Of a DNA stretch of 64,000 nucleotides, positions 10,531 to 21,657 are shown in pieces. The translations under genes were made by a program, and so were the position numbers. Where the stretch lies: the NCBI GenBank assembly GCA_027924585.1, contig BSBM01000299.1, positions 32,650,001 to 32,714,000 of the forward strand. Reading direction: 5' to 3'. Every line of letters begins with the position of its first letter. Position 1 is the stretch's first letter. Under the pieces are notes generated by a model. That model searched no databases. It saw nothing but the letters and a program-made list of their open reading frames with translations, and had not been told where the DNA came from. The stretch comes from Larix kaempferi. Taxonomy: Eukaryota; Streptophyta; Pinopsida; Pinales; Pinaceae.

Positions 10531-12250
10531 ATGGATCAGCCAGTAAAAGTGTCCTTCAAGGTGCCCCTATTCAATGGAGAATATTATGTTTACTGGAGCA
10601 TCAGAATGAGAAGCCATATAATGTATCTTGGATTGGATGTTTGGATGTCTGTAGAAACAGGGTACACATATCCCAAAGACACTCATGTAGATCTTGAAGG
10701 AGTTAAAAAAAATTGGAAACAATGCCAAAGCTGTTAATGCAATCTTGGAAGGATTAGCCAGAACAGTCTTTTCCAAAGTAATGAATTGTAAGACAGCAAA
10801 GTAAATCTGGGACAAATTGCAGGCCATCTATGAAGGAGACTCTAAAGTAAAAAGAGCTAAACGTCGGACTTTTAAAACCCAATTTGAAAGTCTAAAAATG
10901 AAGGAAGAAGAAAAAATTTCAGAATACTTTGAGAGAATCGATGAAATAATGAATGCAATTCAAGGGCTTGGAAAAGAATTGGAAGAAAAAGTATTGAGAT
11001 CACTTCCAATGATTTATAATCCTAAGATTTCCACACTAGAAGATAGAGAAAATATTGACCAACTCACCATGGATGAGCTATATGGAATTCTCATAGCTTA
11101 TGAAATGAGAATTGGGAAAGACAATTCTCAAAAGAAGGAGGCGGCTTTTAAAGCATCAAAAATAGATAAGAAATCTAAAAAAAAATTCAAGCAGAAGATT
11201 CTGATGATGAAGAAGTACTTCTAGTTAAAAATCTTAAAAGAGGTACTGGTAAGTTCAAAGGGAAATTGCCTTTGAAATGTTTTAACTATGGGGGGATTGG
11301 TCACTTTGCTAACAAATGCCATTATCCCAAACAAGAAGAAGAAAGTGAGTGCCCTGATAATTTCAATAAAAACAAAAAGATATTTAAGAAAAACAAAAAA
11401 AAAAAGACCTTTTATTCCATGGATGACAGTGAGTCCAGTGAAGATGAAGAAGTATAAGTTCTATTCATGGGAGTAGAACATAAAATCCTTGAAGAAGATG
11501 AAAAAGGTGTTGCAGATTTCAAAACAGAACTTAAAGTCAGCTTCAAAAAACCTGTGAATAAAAGGACGATCTAGAATAGCAGCTCAAGGAACAAGAAGAA
11601 AATTTTTTTAAAAAAAACTCGAAGATGAATTAAGCATGTTTAGGAAAAGGACCTATGAAGATTCCTTTCAATCAAAATTTAAGAGCAGCTCAAAATCTCT
11701 AGATGAAATCCTAAGCTATCAAAGATCATCCAGCAATAAAACTGGACTAGGTTATCACAATGGAAAGAAACCAGAACAATCCTTAGTCATAAACAAAAAG
11801 GGAAATAAAATGAGTTATGTTGATGCACTTATGAAATCAGGTGTAAAGGATCATAATCAAAAAATTGTTCATCTCCAAGACAAAACAAAAAATGTCCCAA
11901 GTAAACATCAACATTTTTGGGGGGGGGGAATTGTTATACCTGTAACAACTTTGGACATATAGCTAGAAATTGTAAGTTAAATACTCCTATTGGGAAAAGG
12001 CCTACATCACATTCTCAATCATATAAGAAGAATGACATAAGAAGTAATCCAAAAGGTAGAAGCTACAACTCTTTTTCTCCCCTTCGGAGTTATAGTATAG
12101 AATGTTACAAATGTGGTAACCTAGGACATACAGCCAAAAATTGTAAATTGGTGATACCTATGAAGAATTACAATGAAAAAACACAAAGCAATGGAGAAGA
12201 AAAGTTTTGGAAGAAAAAGGAAGATCAGGAATGTTCATTAGCACTATGTG
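10531..12250 (+). pseudogene. Copia B gag
   Basis: The start at 10531 (MDQPVKVSF) follows the primer-binding site by 50 bases. The product is the particle protein: FNGEYYVYWSIRM, then IWDKLQAIYEG, a LKMKEEEKISEYFERI core, a basic segment, a first zinc knuckle CFNYGGIGHFANKC (second Cys replaced by Tyr) near 11278, an acidic patch DSESSEDEE, the SLDEILSYQRS...GLGYHNGKK segment, and two intact knuckles CYTCNNFGHIARNC and CYKCGNLGHTAKNC (about 11932-12147). Frame changes occur near 10715 and near 11220 (after KKKFKQK), and a run of nine to ten G at 11917-11926 sits where the frame shifts before the second knuckle. Inactive. Confidence 0.88.
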
Positions 12251-12255
12251 CAACA

Positions 12256-13660
12256 GAAAAACAAAATATATGGCATTTAGATATTGGTTGTTCAAAACAT
12301 ATGACAGGAGATCCATAGAAATTTATAAGTCTAAAAATGAATCAGAAAGGAAAAGTCACTTTTGGAGATAACCTATCCTCTAAAATTATTGGCAAAGGTA
12401 TAGTGGCTCTTAGAGACAAGATGAAAGCTGAAAATATTCTACTAGTAAAAGACTTGAAACCAAATATGTTAAATGTAAGCCAAACATGTGATCAAGGACA
12501 CATATGTATATTTGATTCTCAAAAATGTGAAATCGGAAATAAGGATTCAGGAAAAATTGTTGGGACTGCTGTGAGAACTTCAAGCAATGTGTATATCCTA
12601 TAAAATGAAGAACAATGTCACATGAGTCAAATTGATGAAAGTTTTCTATGGCATAGAAGGATGGGACATTTGAAATTTTACATCGTTGTAAACGTTAGTA
12701 AGAAGGGAGTTGTAAGAAATTTACCAAGGATCATAAAACCACCAAACCATGTGTGTAGACATTGTCTTCATGGGAAGCAAACAAGAAAAAGCTTTAAAAT
12801 CAAAGAGCACACTACTTCTCAGCCATTGGAAATAATTCATACTGATATTTGTGGGCCTACAAGGACTAAAAGCTTTCAAGGTGAGTTTTACTTCATGTTA
12901 TTTATTGATGATTATACTAGGATGACTTGGGTTTCATTTCTTAAAGAAAAATCAGAAGCTTTCATGAAGTTCAAATCCCTCAAATCACTTATTGAAAATG
13001 AAGCAAATCTCAAGATCAAATGTCTAAGATCATATAATGGTGGTGAGTTCACCTCAAATGAATTCTATGAGTTTTGTGAAAATCATGGAATCAAAAGACA
13101 TTTTTCAGCTCCCAGAACTCCTCAACAAAATGGAGTGGCTGAGAGGAAAAACAGGACTGTTCAAGAAGCAGCCAAAAGTGAGCCAAAACTATGCTAAATG
13201 AAGCAAAGCTTCTCGATGGCTATTGGAGAGAAGCAATATATACAACTTTCTATGTACAAAACAGAGGACAACTCAGAGTAAATAGTGACAAAACTCCTTA
13301 TGTGTTGTGGTATGGAAGACTAGCGACAGTGAAATACTTTAGAGTTTTTGGAAGTAAGTGCTACATAAAAAGAGATGATGATAATCTAGGGAAGTTTGAT
13401 TCTAGAACAGATGAAGGCATATTTCTTGGATATTCTTCTACCAAAAGAGATTACAGATGTTATAATCTAAGGTTGCACAAGATCATAGAAAGTGCAAATG
13501 TAACTATAGATGACACTAAAACTAGAAGAATACAAATCCAAGAAAACGTGGATATTAAAGAAACTGATGATGAAATAGATGAGGAGGAAAAAGAAGAAAA
13601 TTCACAAGAAAAAAGGTATTCTTGAAGAAGAAGAAGAAGAATAAAAAGAAGAGAATGAAG
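12256..13660 (+). pseudogene. Copia B protease and integrase
   Basis: Protease would mature the polyprotein and integrase would insert the DNA copy. The protease site reads HLDIGCSKHMTGD, where the active-site triplet should be D-S/T-G, so Ser is replaced by Ile. Integrase has the zinc-binding HHCC domain (WHRRMGHL ... CRHCLHGKQ), the first catalytic Asp in IIHTDICGP, the second position changed from Asp to Tyr (RSYNGGEF), and the catalytic Glu in NGVAERKNRT. After a frameshift near 13190 the C-terminal part continues (YWREAIYTT, FRVFGSKCYI, GIFLGYSSTKRDYRCYN). Stops at about 12316 and 12601 also interrupt it. Both enzymes are catalytically dead by direct reading. Confidence 0.9.
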
Positions 13661-13679
13661 ACTCCCCCAGATCAGACAC

Positions 13680-15335
13680 AAAAACACCATCTAGACGAGT
13701 TCAGAAGAATCATCCTGAAAGTCAAATTATTGGTGACAAAAATTCAGAAGTTCAAATAACGAGAAAATTGTTTGATGGTGAAGAACAAGCACTGCTTTCG
13801 ATAGTAGAACCTAAAAAATTTAAAGAATCTTGCAAAAGTGAGGATTGGATCAATGCTATGAATGAAGAACTTGATCAAATAGAAAAGAGACAAACTTAGG
13901 AACTTGTCCCAAGACCTAAGGACATGAATGTCATAGGGACCAAATGGATTTTTAAAAACAAGTTCAATGAGGATGGTCATGTAATAAGGGACAAAGCCAG
14001 GTTAGTATGCAAAGGATATGCTCAAGTGGAAGGTGTTGATTTTGAAGAAAATTTTGCACCTGTGGCAAGACTTAAAGCCATTATAATGTTCTTATCTGTT
14101 GCATGCTACAAGGACTTCAAAGTGTATCAAATGGATGTAAAATCTGCATTTATTAATGGAGAAATTGAAGAAGAAGTACATGTAGAGCATCCTGAAGGTT
14201 TTCTCTTATCATAAAATAAAGATAATGTTTGCAAAATTAAGAAGGCACTATATGGTCTTGAACAAGCCCCAAGAGCATGGTTTTCAAGACTTGACAAATA
14301 TTTAAAAAAACAAGGATATAAAAGAGGGGCTATTGACAGTAATTTGTACATAAAGTTTGAAAACAAAAATATGATCATCATTGTGGTCTATGTGGATGAT
14401 ATCATATTTGGAAGTGATCTACAAATTTTGACTATAAACGTTGCCTTAGAAATGAATAAGGAATTTGAAATGTCAATGTTGGGGGAACTAACATTCTTTT
14501 TAGGTCTACAAGTATCTTAATCAGAAAAAGGGATCTTCATCTCCCAAACTAAATGTATCAAAGAGATGTTGAAAAATTTCAAAATGGAAGAATCCAAACC
14601 TGTTAGTACTCCTATGGTTACTGGTTGAAAATTAAGAAAAAATGATGAATCGTTAGAAGTAGACCATACCATGTACAGGTCAATGTTTGGTATCTTATTA
14701 TATGTAACAGCTACAAGACCAAATGTAATGCAAGCTGTAGGTTTGGTTTCCATATTTTAGTCAACACCAAAAGAAACACATGTGGCTGCAGTACAAAGAA
14801 TTCTCAGATATCTAAAAGGTACTATGGATTATGGACTATGGTATCCAAAGAACAATGACTTCTCTCTAAAAGCATTCATAGAAGAAGATTGGGCAAGAAG
14901 TATCGATGACAGAAAAAACACTTGTGGAGCAGCATTTTACTTAGTAATTGCTTGGTATCATGGGTAAGAAAAAAGCAGTCTTGCATTTCACTATCTACAG
15001 CAGAAGCTAAGTATATTGTTGTTGCATCATGTTGTACACAATTCATATGGATGAAACAAACATTGGAAGATCTACTTGTAAAATATGAAGATCCCATAGT
15101 TATATATTATGATAATACAAGTGCCATTAACATATCCAAAAATCATGTCATGCACTCCAAAACAAAACATATTCCAATCAAATATCACTTCTTAAGAGAA
15201 CAAGTGTCACAAAAGACTGTCAAACTGGAGTATGTTGACACAAAGGAACAAATAGCTGATATTTTTACTAAACCTCTTCCTAGAGAGTCATTTGCATATC
15301 TTAGGAAAAAACTGGGAGTTATCTCTCTTCATTAA
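13680..15335 (+). pseudogene. Copia B reverse transcriptase-RNase H
   Basis: Reads in order: pre-RT segment, [59 protein letters not shown], catalytic YVDD at 14389-14400, ELTFFLGLQV, then the RNase H region RYLKGTMDYGLWY, DDRKNTCGAAF and, after a one-step frameshift near 14945, LSTAEAKYIVVASCC, NTSAINISKN and TKHIPIKYHFLRE, ending ADIFTKPLPRESF and a stop at 15333-15335. Internal stops lie near 14212, 14518, 14626 and 14758. The family is unmistakable, and the ending is that of Tork/SIRE elements. Confidence 0.93.
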
Positions 15336-15364
15336 AATAAAATGAAGATTGTAACCCTGCCAAA

Positions 15365-15503
15365 AAAGGGGACATAGTTGACAGGGGGAGAAATAGTGAC
15401 AGGGGGAGAACTAAGAATCTTTGTCATTAATGTCAAAAGGGGGAGAGAAAAAAAAAGAGGAAAATATTTTTTTTTTTTTGTCATCAATGACAAAGGGGGA
15501 TAA
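15365..15503 (+). other. Copia B 3' untranslated tail with repeated polypurine tracts
   Basis: After the RNase H stop come five G-rich purine tracts: AAAAAAGGGGAC, GACAGGGGGAGAA twice, AAAAGGGGGAGAGAAA and finally CAAAGGGGGA (15491-15500), three bases before the 3' LTR. The last is the functional polypurine tract by position. A 7-bp-arm palindrome TTGTCATCAATGACAA (15478-15493) overlaps its left side. Confidence 0.85.
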
Positions 15504-17579
15504 TGTTGAATATAATTGTCATTGATGACAAAAGGAGGTGATGGCATAGCATGTATGATGATGAAGATACAAATCCACATAAAGGTGCTCTAGTACCTTC
15601 ATGATGTTACTATTACAATCTGACCTAGTTATATAGAGATTTGTCAGTTTGAAGAAATTTTGGAAAATGGCTAAGTGTTGGAAAATTGGTCCAAGTGGCC
15701 TTGGGGAAATGCCCGCCGTACCTCATAGGTGGATGATAAAAATTATCCGAAACTATCATGCTCTAGATTTTCAAAGAGGATATCTTTCCATGGTATTAAT
15801 TTTCACAGAAGATGTTTGATGTGCCAAAACAGGGTTTCAAGTTGATTTTACAACAAAGTAGCAAAACTGCCTAAGTGGCCTAAGGGAAATCCCCGCCATA
15901 GTTTGTGGGTTGAAGAAAATGATCGCACCATATGGTCATCCTATAGTTTATTGATTTTTCCATGTAACCATGGTCTCAGTTTGTCTTGAGAGTGTCCGAG
16001 GAGGAAGTTATGGGTCTGCCAAAACAGTGTTTCAAACAGATTGCTCAAGTCCAGGAAAATGCAAAATTTGTCTGTGTCAACTTCACATGGCTAAGAGGCC
16101 ATTTGGAAATTCCCGCAAGGAGGTGTCCTTATGCTGATAAAATCCATCAGTTGGCATGGTCTTGTTCTTTTATGAATTGGTCATCTAGTCATGGGTTCAT
16201 ATTTTCCTCTGGAGTTCACACGTTCAAAATACAAGCCTACCAAAATGGGAAAAAGTTTGTTTTGTTGTCCAAATGAAGGTTGAGAGGCATTTGGAAATGC
16301 CCGCCATAAATTGTCCTTGTGTTGATGAATTCTCCTAGTGGCATGCGTATGTTCCATGATGAACTGGTTATCCATCCATGGAGTCAAATTCCTATTCGGT
16401 GCTCTCATGTGCGAGTTTTTTATTTGCCAAAACACAGAAAAATCATGGTTATTCATAAGAGGCTAAGGGTTAGGCCTGCAAGGGCTTAAGGATAAAGCCC
16501 GCAAGGTTTAATAGAATGCCCACAAAGGGGCCCGCAAAGGAGATGCCTGCAAAAGGGCTTAATATGCCTGCAAGAGAGCTAAGGAGAATGCCTGCAAGGG
16601 GTTAAAGTTAAAGCCTGCAGGGGCTTAGGAATTCCCACAGGAGCTTAGGAATGCCCGCATGGGCTTAAGAATGTTGGAAGGGGCTTATAAAATCTCGCAA
16701 AGGATGAATCTCGCAATGAGCTCGCAAAGACCTAAGATTAAATCCCACGGGGGCTTAGGAATGCCCGCATGGGCTTAATTATGCCCACAGGGGATAAAGA
16801 AATGCCCACAAGAGGTTGTAATATGCCCGTAGGGGCTAAAGAAATTCCCGCAAGGGATAAAAGAAGCCTGCAGATGGAAGAAGGTAGAATGCCTGAGGTG
16901 AATGAAGCCCGTAGGCATGAAGATAATCAATGAAGGTTTTAATTAATTAATTAATTAAAAACAACAATAAATAGAATTACGAATTTAAGATTAATTATCA
17001 GATATTTGAAGAGGTATGAAGATGAAAAGGTATGGACTCATTATGAAAAATATGCAAGGCTAAAAGAATACAGAATATATAAGCAGAAGAATGAAGTGGA
17101 AGAATGAAGACTCAGGTGTCCAGGTTGAAGGAGCAGCAAGAACAAGCCGAGACCAATGAAGATCTAGAATTGAAAGAAATAAGTTCTGTAAATCTGAAGA
17201 AGACAGAATAGGGTGGAAGGGTGGTGATAGGGAAGGTTACAGCCTGCTAAGGGTGTTGGTGAATCCAGTCAGTTGTAGCTGACAAAACAAGGTTTTGGTG
17301 CATCCAGTCAGTTGTAGCTGACAAAACTGGGTGTTGGTGCATCCTTCAGTTGTAGCTGAAAAATTGAGTGTTGGTGCATCCAACAAGTTGGATCTTTCAA
17401 ATTAATTGTAAATATAATTTTGCAGTATTAGAAAGAGTTGGTGGTTTTCCCAATTGGGCTTCAACGATAAAATTGTGTCTTCTATTTTCTTTGTTAATTC
17501 AGTTTTTATTTGTGATAAAATTTAAGAATAGGGAAATATTGATTTACCCCCCCTCTCAGTATTTCTTGATATTACAACA
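15504..17579 (+). repeat. Copia B 3' LTR (2.1 kb)
   Basis: Begins TGTTGAATATAATTG right after the polypurine tract and ends TACAACA, followed by the ATATA duplication. Carries the same ~200-bp, GCCCGC and 38-bp repeat families as the left copy and the TATA box at 17076-17083. Confidence 0.92.
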
Positions 17580-17584
17580 ATATA
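17580..17584. repeat. Target site duplication of copia B, right
   Basis: ATATA, identical to 8343-8347. Confidence 0.8.
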
Positions 17585-17636
17585 CAATATATTTATAATT
17601 CTTTAAAGTCCCAACAGCCACAGTATTAGAACCTAT

Positions 17637-17648
17637 GCTATGATACCA
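17637..17648 (-). other. Primer-binding site of a minus-strand LTR element
   Basis: Minus-strand TGGTATCATAGC (Met-tRNA type, one difference from TGGTATCAGAGC), three bases from the LTR end GTTACA at 17652. It shows that the internal region lay to the left; only about 67 bases of it remain before copia B. Confidence 0.7.
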
Positions 17649-18119
17649 CTCTGTAACGTATCTGACCCCAAAACCAAGGCCAAGGTCCCAAGGAAACCCA
17701 AGGATAGGATGAATCAAGGTAAATGCATAGTGGAATAATGTTATATAAGGCTAGGCCATCATGCCAACAAGCAAATTAAAAGAAAACTTTCAACCTCTTT
17801 AAAATAAAATGCAAGATTACAATGCATATCTTTCCCCAATGCACACACTATGCAAGGTGAATGCATGCATGATTTGGAACCAAATATGAGAAATATATTA
17901 ACATGATCTTAAACATGATATATCAAATCTATTTAAACCATACAAACACTAATAAAATCATATCTGCATGCTACCATAAAAAAGGTAAATAATTGGATCT
18001 ATAAGTTGCCACAACCAACCATATTAACAGTGCTGAAAACCAAATCTACTGACTGCCACCTACAGCCATATTAACATAAACAAAAGTAGATATCACAGTT
18101 TCCATATACAGACATATAA

Positions 18120-18560
18120 TTGATAAATAGGTCAGATCCCATAGCTTCCCACTATAGCCATGCAATCCATAAACAAAACCAGATCCAAGAGCACACATAC
18201 ATCAGAATGCAATAAATAAACATATAACAAAATACTCATCATCGACTACCAGCCATAGCCATATCATCTTGAAAATATTAATATATGAAAGATGTCATCT
18301 ATAGCCATATAAAATCATGTCTCATGGATATCTCCTACATCCATACAAACCATAAGCAAAAACTGGATCTAAGATCCCATGTACATCAAAGTACTACAAA
18401 TAAACACATAATGAAATAACCATCACAAACTACCAACCATATCCATATCAACATGAAAAAATTCAAGTATGAAAAATATCATCTACAACCATATAAAATC
18501 ATTCTCAAGGATTTCACCTACAGCGATATAGATCATAAGCAAATCAAATCCATAAGCACC
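18120..18560. repeat. ~184-bp tandem repeat, about 2.5 copies
   Basis: ACTACCARCCATAKCCATATCA recurs at 18245 and 18429, with the surrounding phrases (CATATAAAATCAT, CATAAGCAAA, AATAAACAYATAA) in the same order each time. Diverged, inside the 2.4-kb LTR. Confidence 0.75.
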
Positions 18561-18768
18561 TATAATTCCAAAGATATAGTAAATATAATAAAATACTTAT
18601 TTGATTAAGGGAAACTAGCTTCAAGTGAACAAATTTCTACCTAGACATAGATGTAGTCAATTCAAGCCATACTTGAACAATTCGCCCCCTAGCTGAGGCC
18701 ATATATCCACAGGATATTACTCTCAAACCAACAAGTATGGTGTGCTCATCTCAATACCAGAAACAATG

Positions 18769-19090
18769 CCACACAAAAATAACTGTATCTCAACCATATG
18801 GAAATCTTTTTCATTGAAACAAAAGGTATTCATTATTGGAAACAGTGCTCCAGATGCAATGGAATAGATATCACAACCCATAAATTCTTAGAAAAAATTG
18901 AACCAAAAGATGTGGCTCTGCCCTTCTCAAGAACCCTACCACACAAAAATGACTGGATCTTAGTCACATTGAAAACATTTTCAGTGAAATAAAAGGTGTT
19001 CCTTACTAGAAATGTCACTCTAGATGCAATGGTAGAGGTATCACAACACATAAATGCTCATAAATGGTTAAACTAGACCATATGGTTACG
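18769..19090. repeat. ~170-bp tandem duplication
   Basis: Two copies beginning CCACACAAAAAT at 18769 and 18939, each followed by GATGCAATGG and ATATCACAACCCATAAAT-like phrases. Inside the same LTR. Confidence 0.75.
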
Positions 19091-20084
19091 CCCCTCCACA
19101 CTATTGGAAACCACAACTACACTTTTCTCCATCTAAACTTTCCCTTCCATCTACACTACCTAGTGCAATGGGATTCCCTTCACCACACAAGTCCCTCGGG
19201 ACATCACCATCCACCGTCGAGCTTGGCGTGCAGATATTCAAACAGGGTCAAGCAATGGGACAAGGACTCATGTTGTGTTCTACACAGACAATCTTCAATC
19301 CACATTACAGGGTCTTCATGCCTCATTACAAGGAATTCAATCGGCATTTCCTGGTGACTATCTGTGCTCACCACGGCCCTTCAGATATCACCACCCTTAC
19401 CCAGGAATTCAATATTTATCCATACAATGCTTCTCCTCCACGATAGAATTCAACTTCATTCCAGTATCCAAGATAGATCCCCTTAGAGAGCCCATTCGAA
19501 TTCATATAGAGCAATTTGAATACACTCCAAGAGTCTAACTCCAACTCACTATGGAGATTACCCAAACCATAATAGGTTAACTCCAACCCAAAGGGGCCAA
19601 CTAGAATTAGTGAGAGGAGGTTACCAAACATGAGGGGAGTTATACAACTTTTGAGATTTCAAGGATAAAAATAGCCAGTGAGAGTGCACTTTTTCAAGTG
19701 GGGGTTACAAAACCAAGTGTAACCTCCAAAAAGGAGTTACAAAACCACCAAAGGGCGCATTTAACAATTGGAATCCATCCAAGCACTAAGGAAGTCCCAC
19801 TAAATCATGAATTAGGCTCAATAACACCAACATATCCTAAAATAACCAAAACTAGGAAACAAAGAGTGTTGTTAGGGAGAGACACAACTCCCAATCCCCA
19901 ACCCCCTCACATGTGGAATCCATGGCCCCCTAGCCACATTAGTTGTGGAGGTTGAGCTAGTTATTTAATTAAAAATAATAATAATATTAATGTCCATAGT
20001 CCATAGTCCAGGAACCTAGTGCTGCATTACAACACAATAATAATCACAACATATGTCCAAGGGCTTAACACACAGGGTATTACA

Positions 20085-20824
20085 ATGTTGATGCAAAGGG
20101 ATTAGTAGTATGCATGCCTCCCAAATACTGTAAAGGAAAGCTAATTTGGGTTAGACCAGAGTTGTTAAAATCTCTAGTTATGGTGGATGGGTTAGGCATG
20201 GAAATTTGTCCAGTATAGGGTGGGATATTGGAAAGGAAATTAAGGGACACTACTTGACGAAGTGGTAAACATTGATTTAGGAGTAATAGATGCAAGTATC
20301 GATTGAAAACCTAGAAATTTTAACCCAAAAGAAAAAGGGTTTATGCTTTGCGGAGGTGAGGAAGCTACAATAGTAAGTATCATAGAGGATGATGGATACC
20401 ATATTGATCCTAATTTGGGTGACATGTTTAAAACTTACTCCTCCTACAAGGTTTGAACTAACTAGGGGAGTTACCTCCCCGGTAGCACCTACTTCTCTAG
20501 TATTTTCCATATTAAACCAATGGGACAAAGGATAGTTATTTCCAGGAATGGGAAGGTCAACTCCTTAGCTAAAATTAGGGCATTGTGGTGGGTTTAAAAT
20601 TCATGATGGATATATGAAATATTTTATTAAGGTAGGACCTAAATTCTCCTCAGAATGTGGAGAATCAAATCTAGATAAGTTATTCAACTGATCCTCGACG
20701 TCACTAAGATGTCCTTCTCTGGATGAAGTCTTGAACTCGCTAGAACTAAAATTCTTTTCTTCTCTTACTTATTCTATTTGTGATTCTTGGTTTTCTCCAT
20801 TTTCCCCTCGAGGGGGTGGATTAT
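20085..20824 (+). pseudogene. Degraded coding-like remnant, unidentified
   Basis: From about 20289 one plus-strand frame reads through long open patches (for example CGGEEATIVSIIEDDGYHID, 20349 onwards, and KPMGQRIVISRNGKVNSLAK) separated by stops. The same frame continues across the later insertion: joining 20824 to 23705 keeps it open (WIIVIESLSMHRDFSLFRR) up to a stop at about 23808. That continuity suggests a real but long-dead coding region that was present before element 20825-23699 arrived. I do not recognise the protein; it may be a transposon gag or pol remnant. Confidence 0.3.
20820..20824. repeat. Target site duplication, left (ATTAT)
   Basis: ATTAT directly before the LTR at 20825; identical copy at 23700-23704. 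Confidence 0.85.
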
Positions 20825-21569
20825 TGTTGGAATATTAAAAACCCACTTTAGACTTAGGATATTTAATATATTAATCATTTTTTATTAATTTCCTAGGTTT
20901 AGACTAGGTAATTTGGCCTAATTTTGTGTTTTATGGGACTGCATGCCATCCTAAGTCACTAGGGCGCTCTTGGATGTATTAAGGATAAGATATTGCTTGA
21001 TTCTGTCTGATTTCATGCTATCCCTGGCTTATAATTGCACCTTCTTGCTTTAGACAGCTTGATCCTACTTTTGTTGTTTTCTAGTGGATAAGGTAATGCT
21101 AGTTGACTTAGAAACTGGATCTTTTTTGCCAACTCACCCTCCTTTCTTTCCTTCTATCCAAAATCCATGATCACCTTCCTTTTTATTCACTCATGAGCTT
21201 CCAATACTACTTTTTCCAATTTGTGAGCCTTTAGACTGATTTGGAAAGTGTTTTTCTCACCTAGGGAATTTTTTCACTTTTAGTAAGCCTGCCTTTTATG
21301 AGCTTTTCAACTTGCCTTCAAGGAATTATATTTTCTCTCATATTATGTATTATTTTATTGTATTATAATTAATGAATATGATCATAATGGAATTGGCATT
21401 AATTGTGTTCAGTATCAGATATTTATGTTTAGTTTTTCTTCTCAATTATGCAAATCTTTGAGAAATCTTTTAGTGAGGACTTCTCTGTTTCAAGATTCTT
21501 GTCAAGTTGAATTCATGGTATCAAAACCATAGAATTATCACATGGTATCAAAGCTCTAGAATTATCACA
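20825..21569 (+). repeat. 5' LTR of the small element
   Basis: 745 bp, ends ATTATCACA immediately before the primer-binding site. Diverged from the 3' copy at many sites, indicating age. Confidence 0.9.
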
Positions 21570-21581
21570 TGGTATCAGAGC
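21516..21581 (+). other. Three 27-bp-spaced primer-binding-site copies
   Basis: TGGTATCA begins at 21516 (TGGTATCAAAAC), 21543 (TGGTATCAAAGC) and 21570 (TGGTATCAGAGC). Only the third lies outside the LTR and is the functional site by position; the first two are inside the LTR and are also present in the 3' LTR at 23646 and 23673. Confidence 0.85.
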
Positions 21582-21657
21582 TCATGGATCTCGTATCTTA
21601 GATTCAGATGAGTCTTCCAGTATAAGTTTCAATATATTTTTTTGCAGGTACAACTTC

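Larger units (their letters stand above)
8348..17579 (+). mobile_element. Copia B: full-structure Ty1/copia (Tork/SIRE-like) retrotransposon
   Basis: The 9.2-kb element has paired LTRs (8348-10466 and 15504-17579, TGTTG...CA), ATATA duplications on both sides, a primer-binding site TGGTATCAAAGC, gag with three zinc knuckles, protease, integrase, reverse transcriptase and RNase H in copia order, and a polypurine tract CAAAGGGGGA just before the 3' LTR. Gag with the SLDEIL...GLGY tail and the RNase H ending in ADIFTKPL are typical of the Tork/SIRE branch. The LTRs differ at many positions and the coding region has stops and frameshifts, so it is an old, inactive copy. Confidence 0.93.
17652..20084 (-). 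repeat. 5' LTR of a minus-strand gypsy-type element (2.4 kb)
   Basis: On the minus strand it begins TGTAATACCCTGTG (20084) and ends GTTACA (17652), with the primer-binding site just beyond. TGTAAT...GTTACA ends and the Met-tRNA site fit plant gypsy LTRs. No second copy of this LTR is present in the window, and no gypsy gag or pol belonging to it can be seen, so it is a lone 5' LTR or its partner lies outside. It contains two tandem duplications. Confidence 0.65.

Noticed and set aside
17735-17745. TATATAAGG near 17733 as the promoter of the 2.4-kb LTR
   Set aside because: It is on the plus strand, opposite to the orientation set by the primer-binding site, and lies at the LTR's 3' end.
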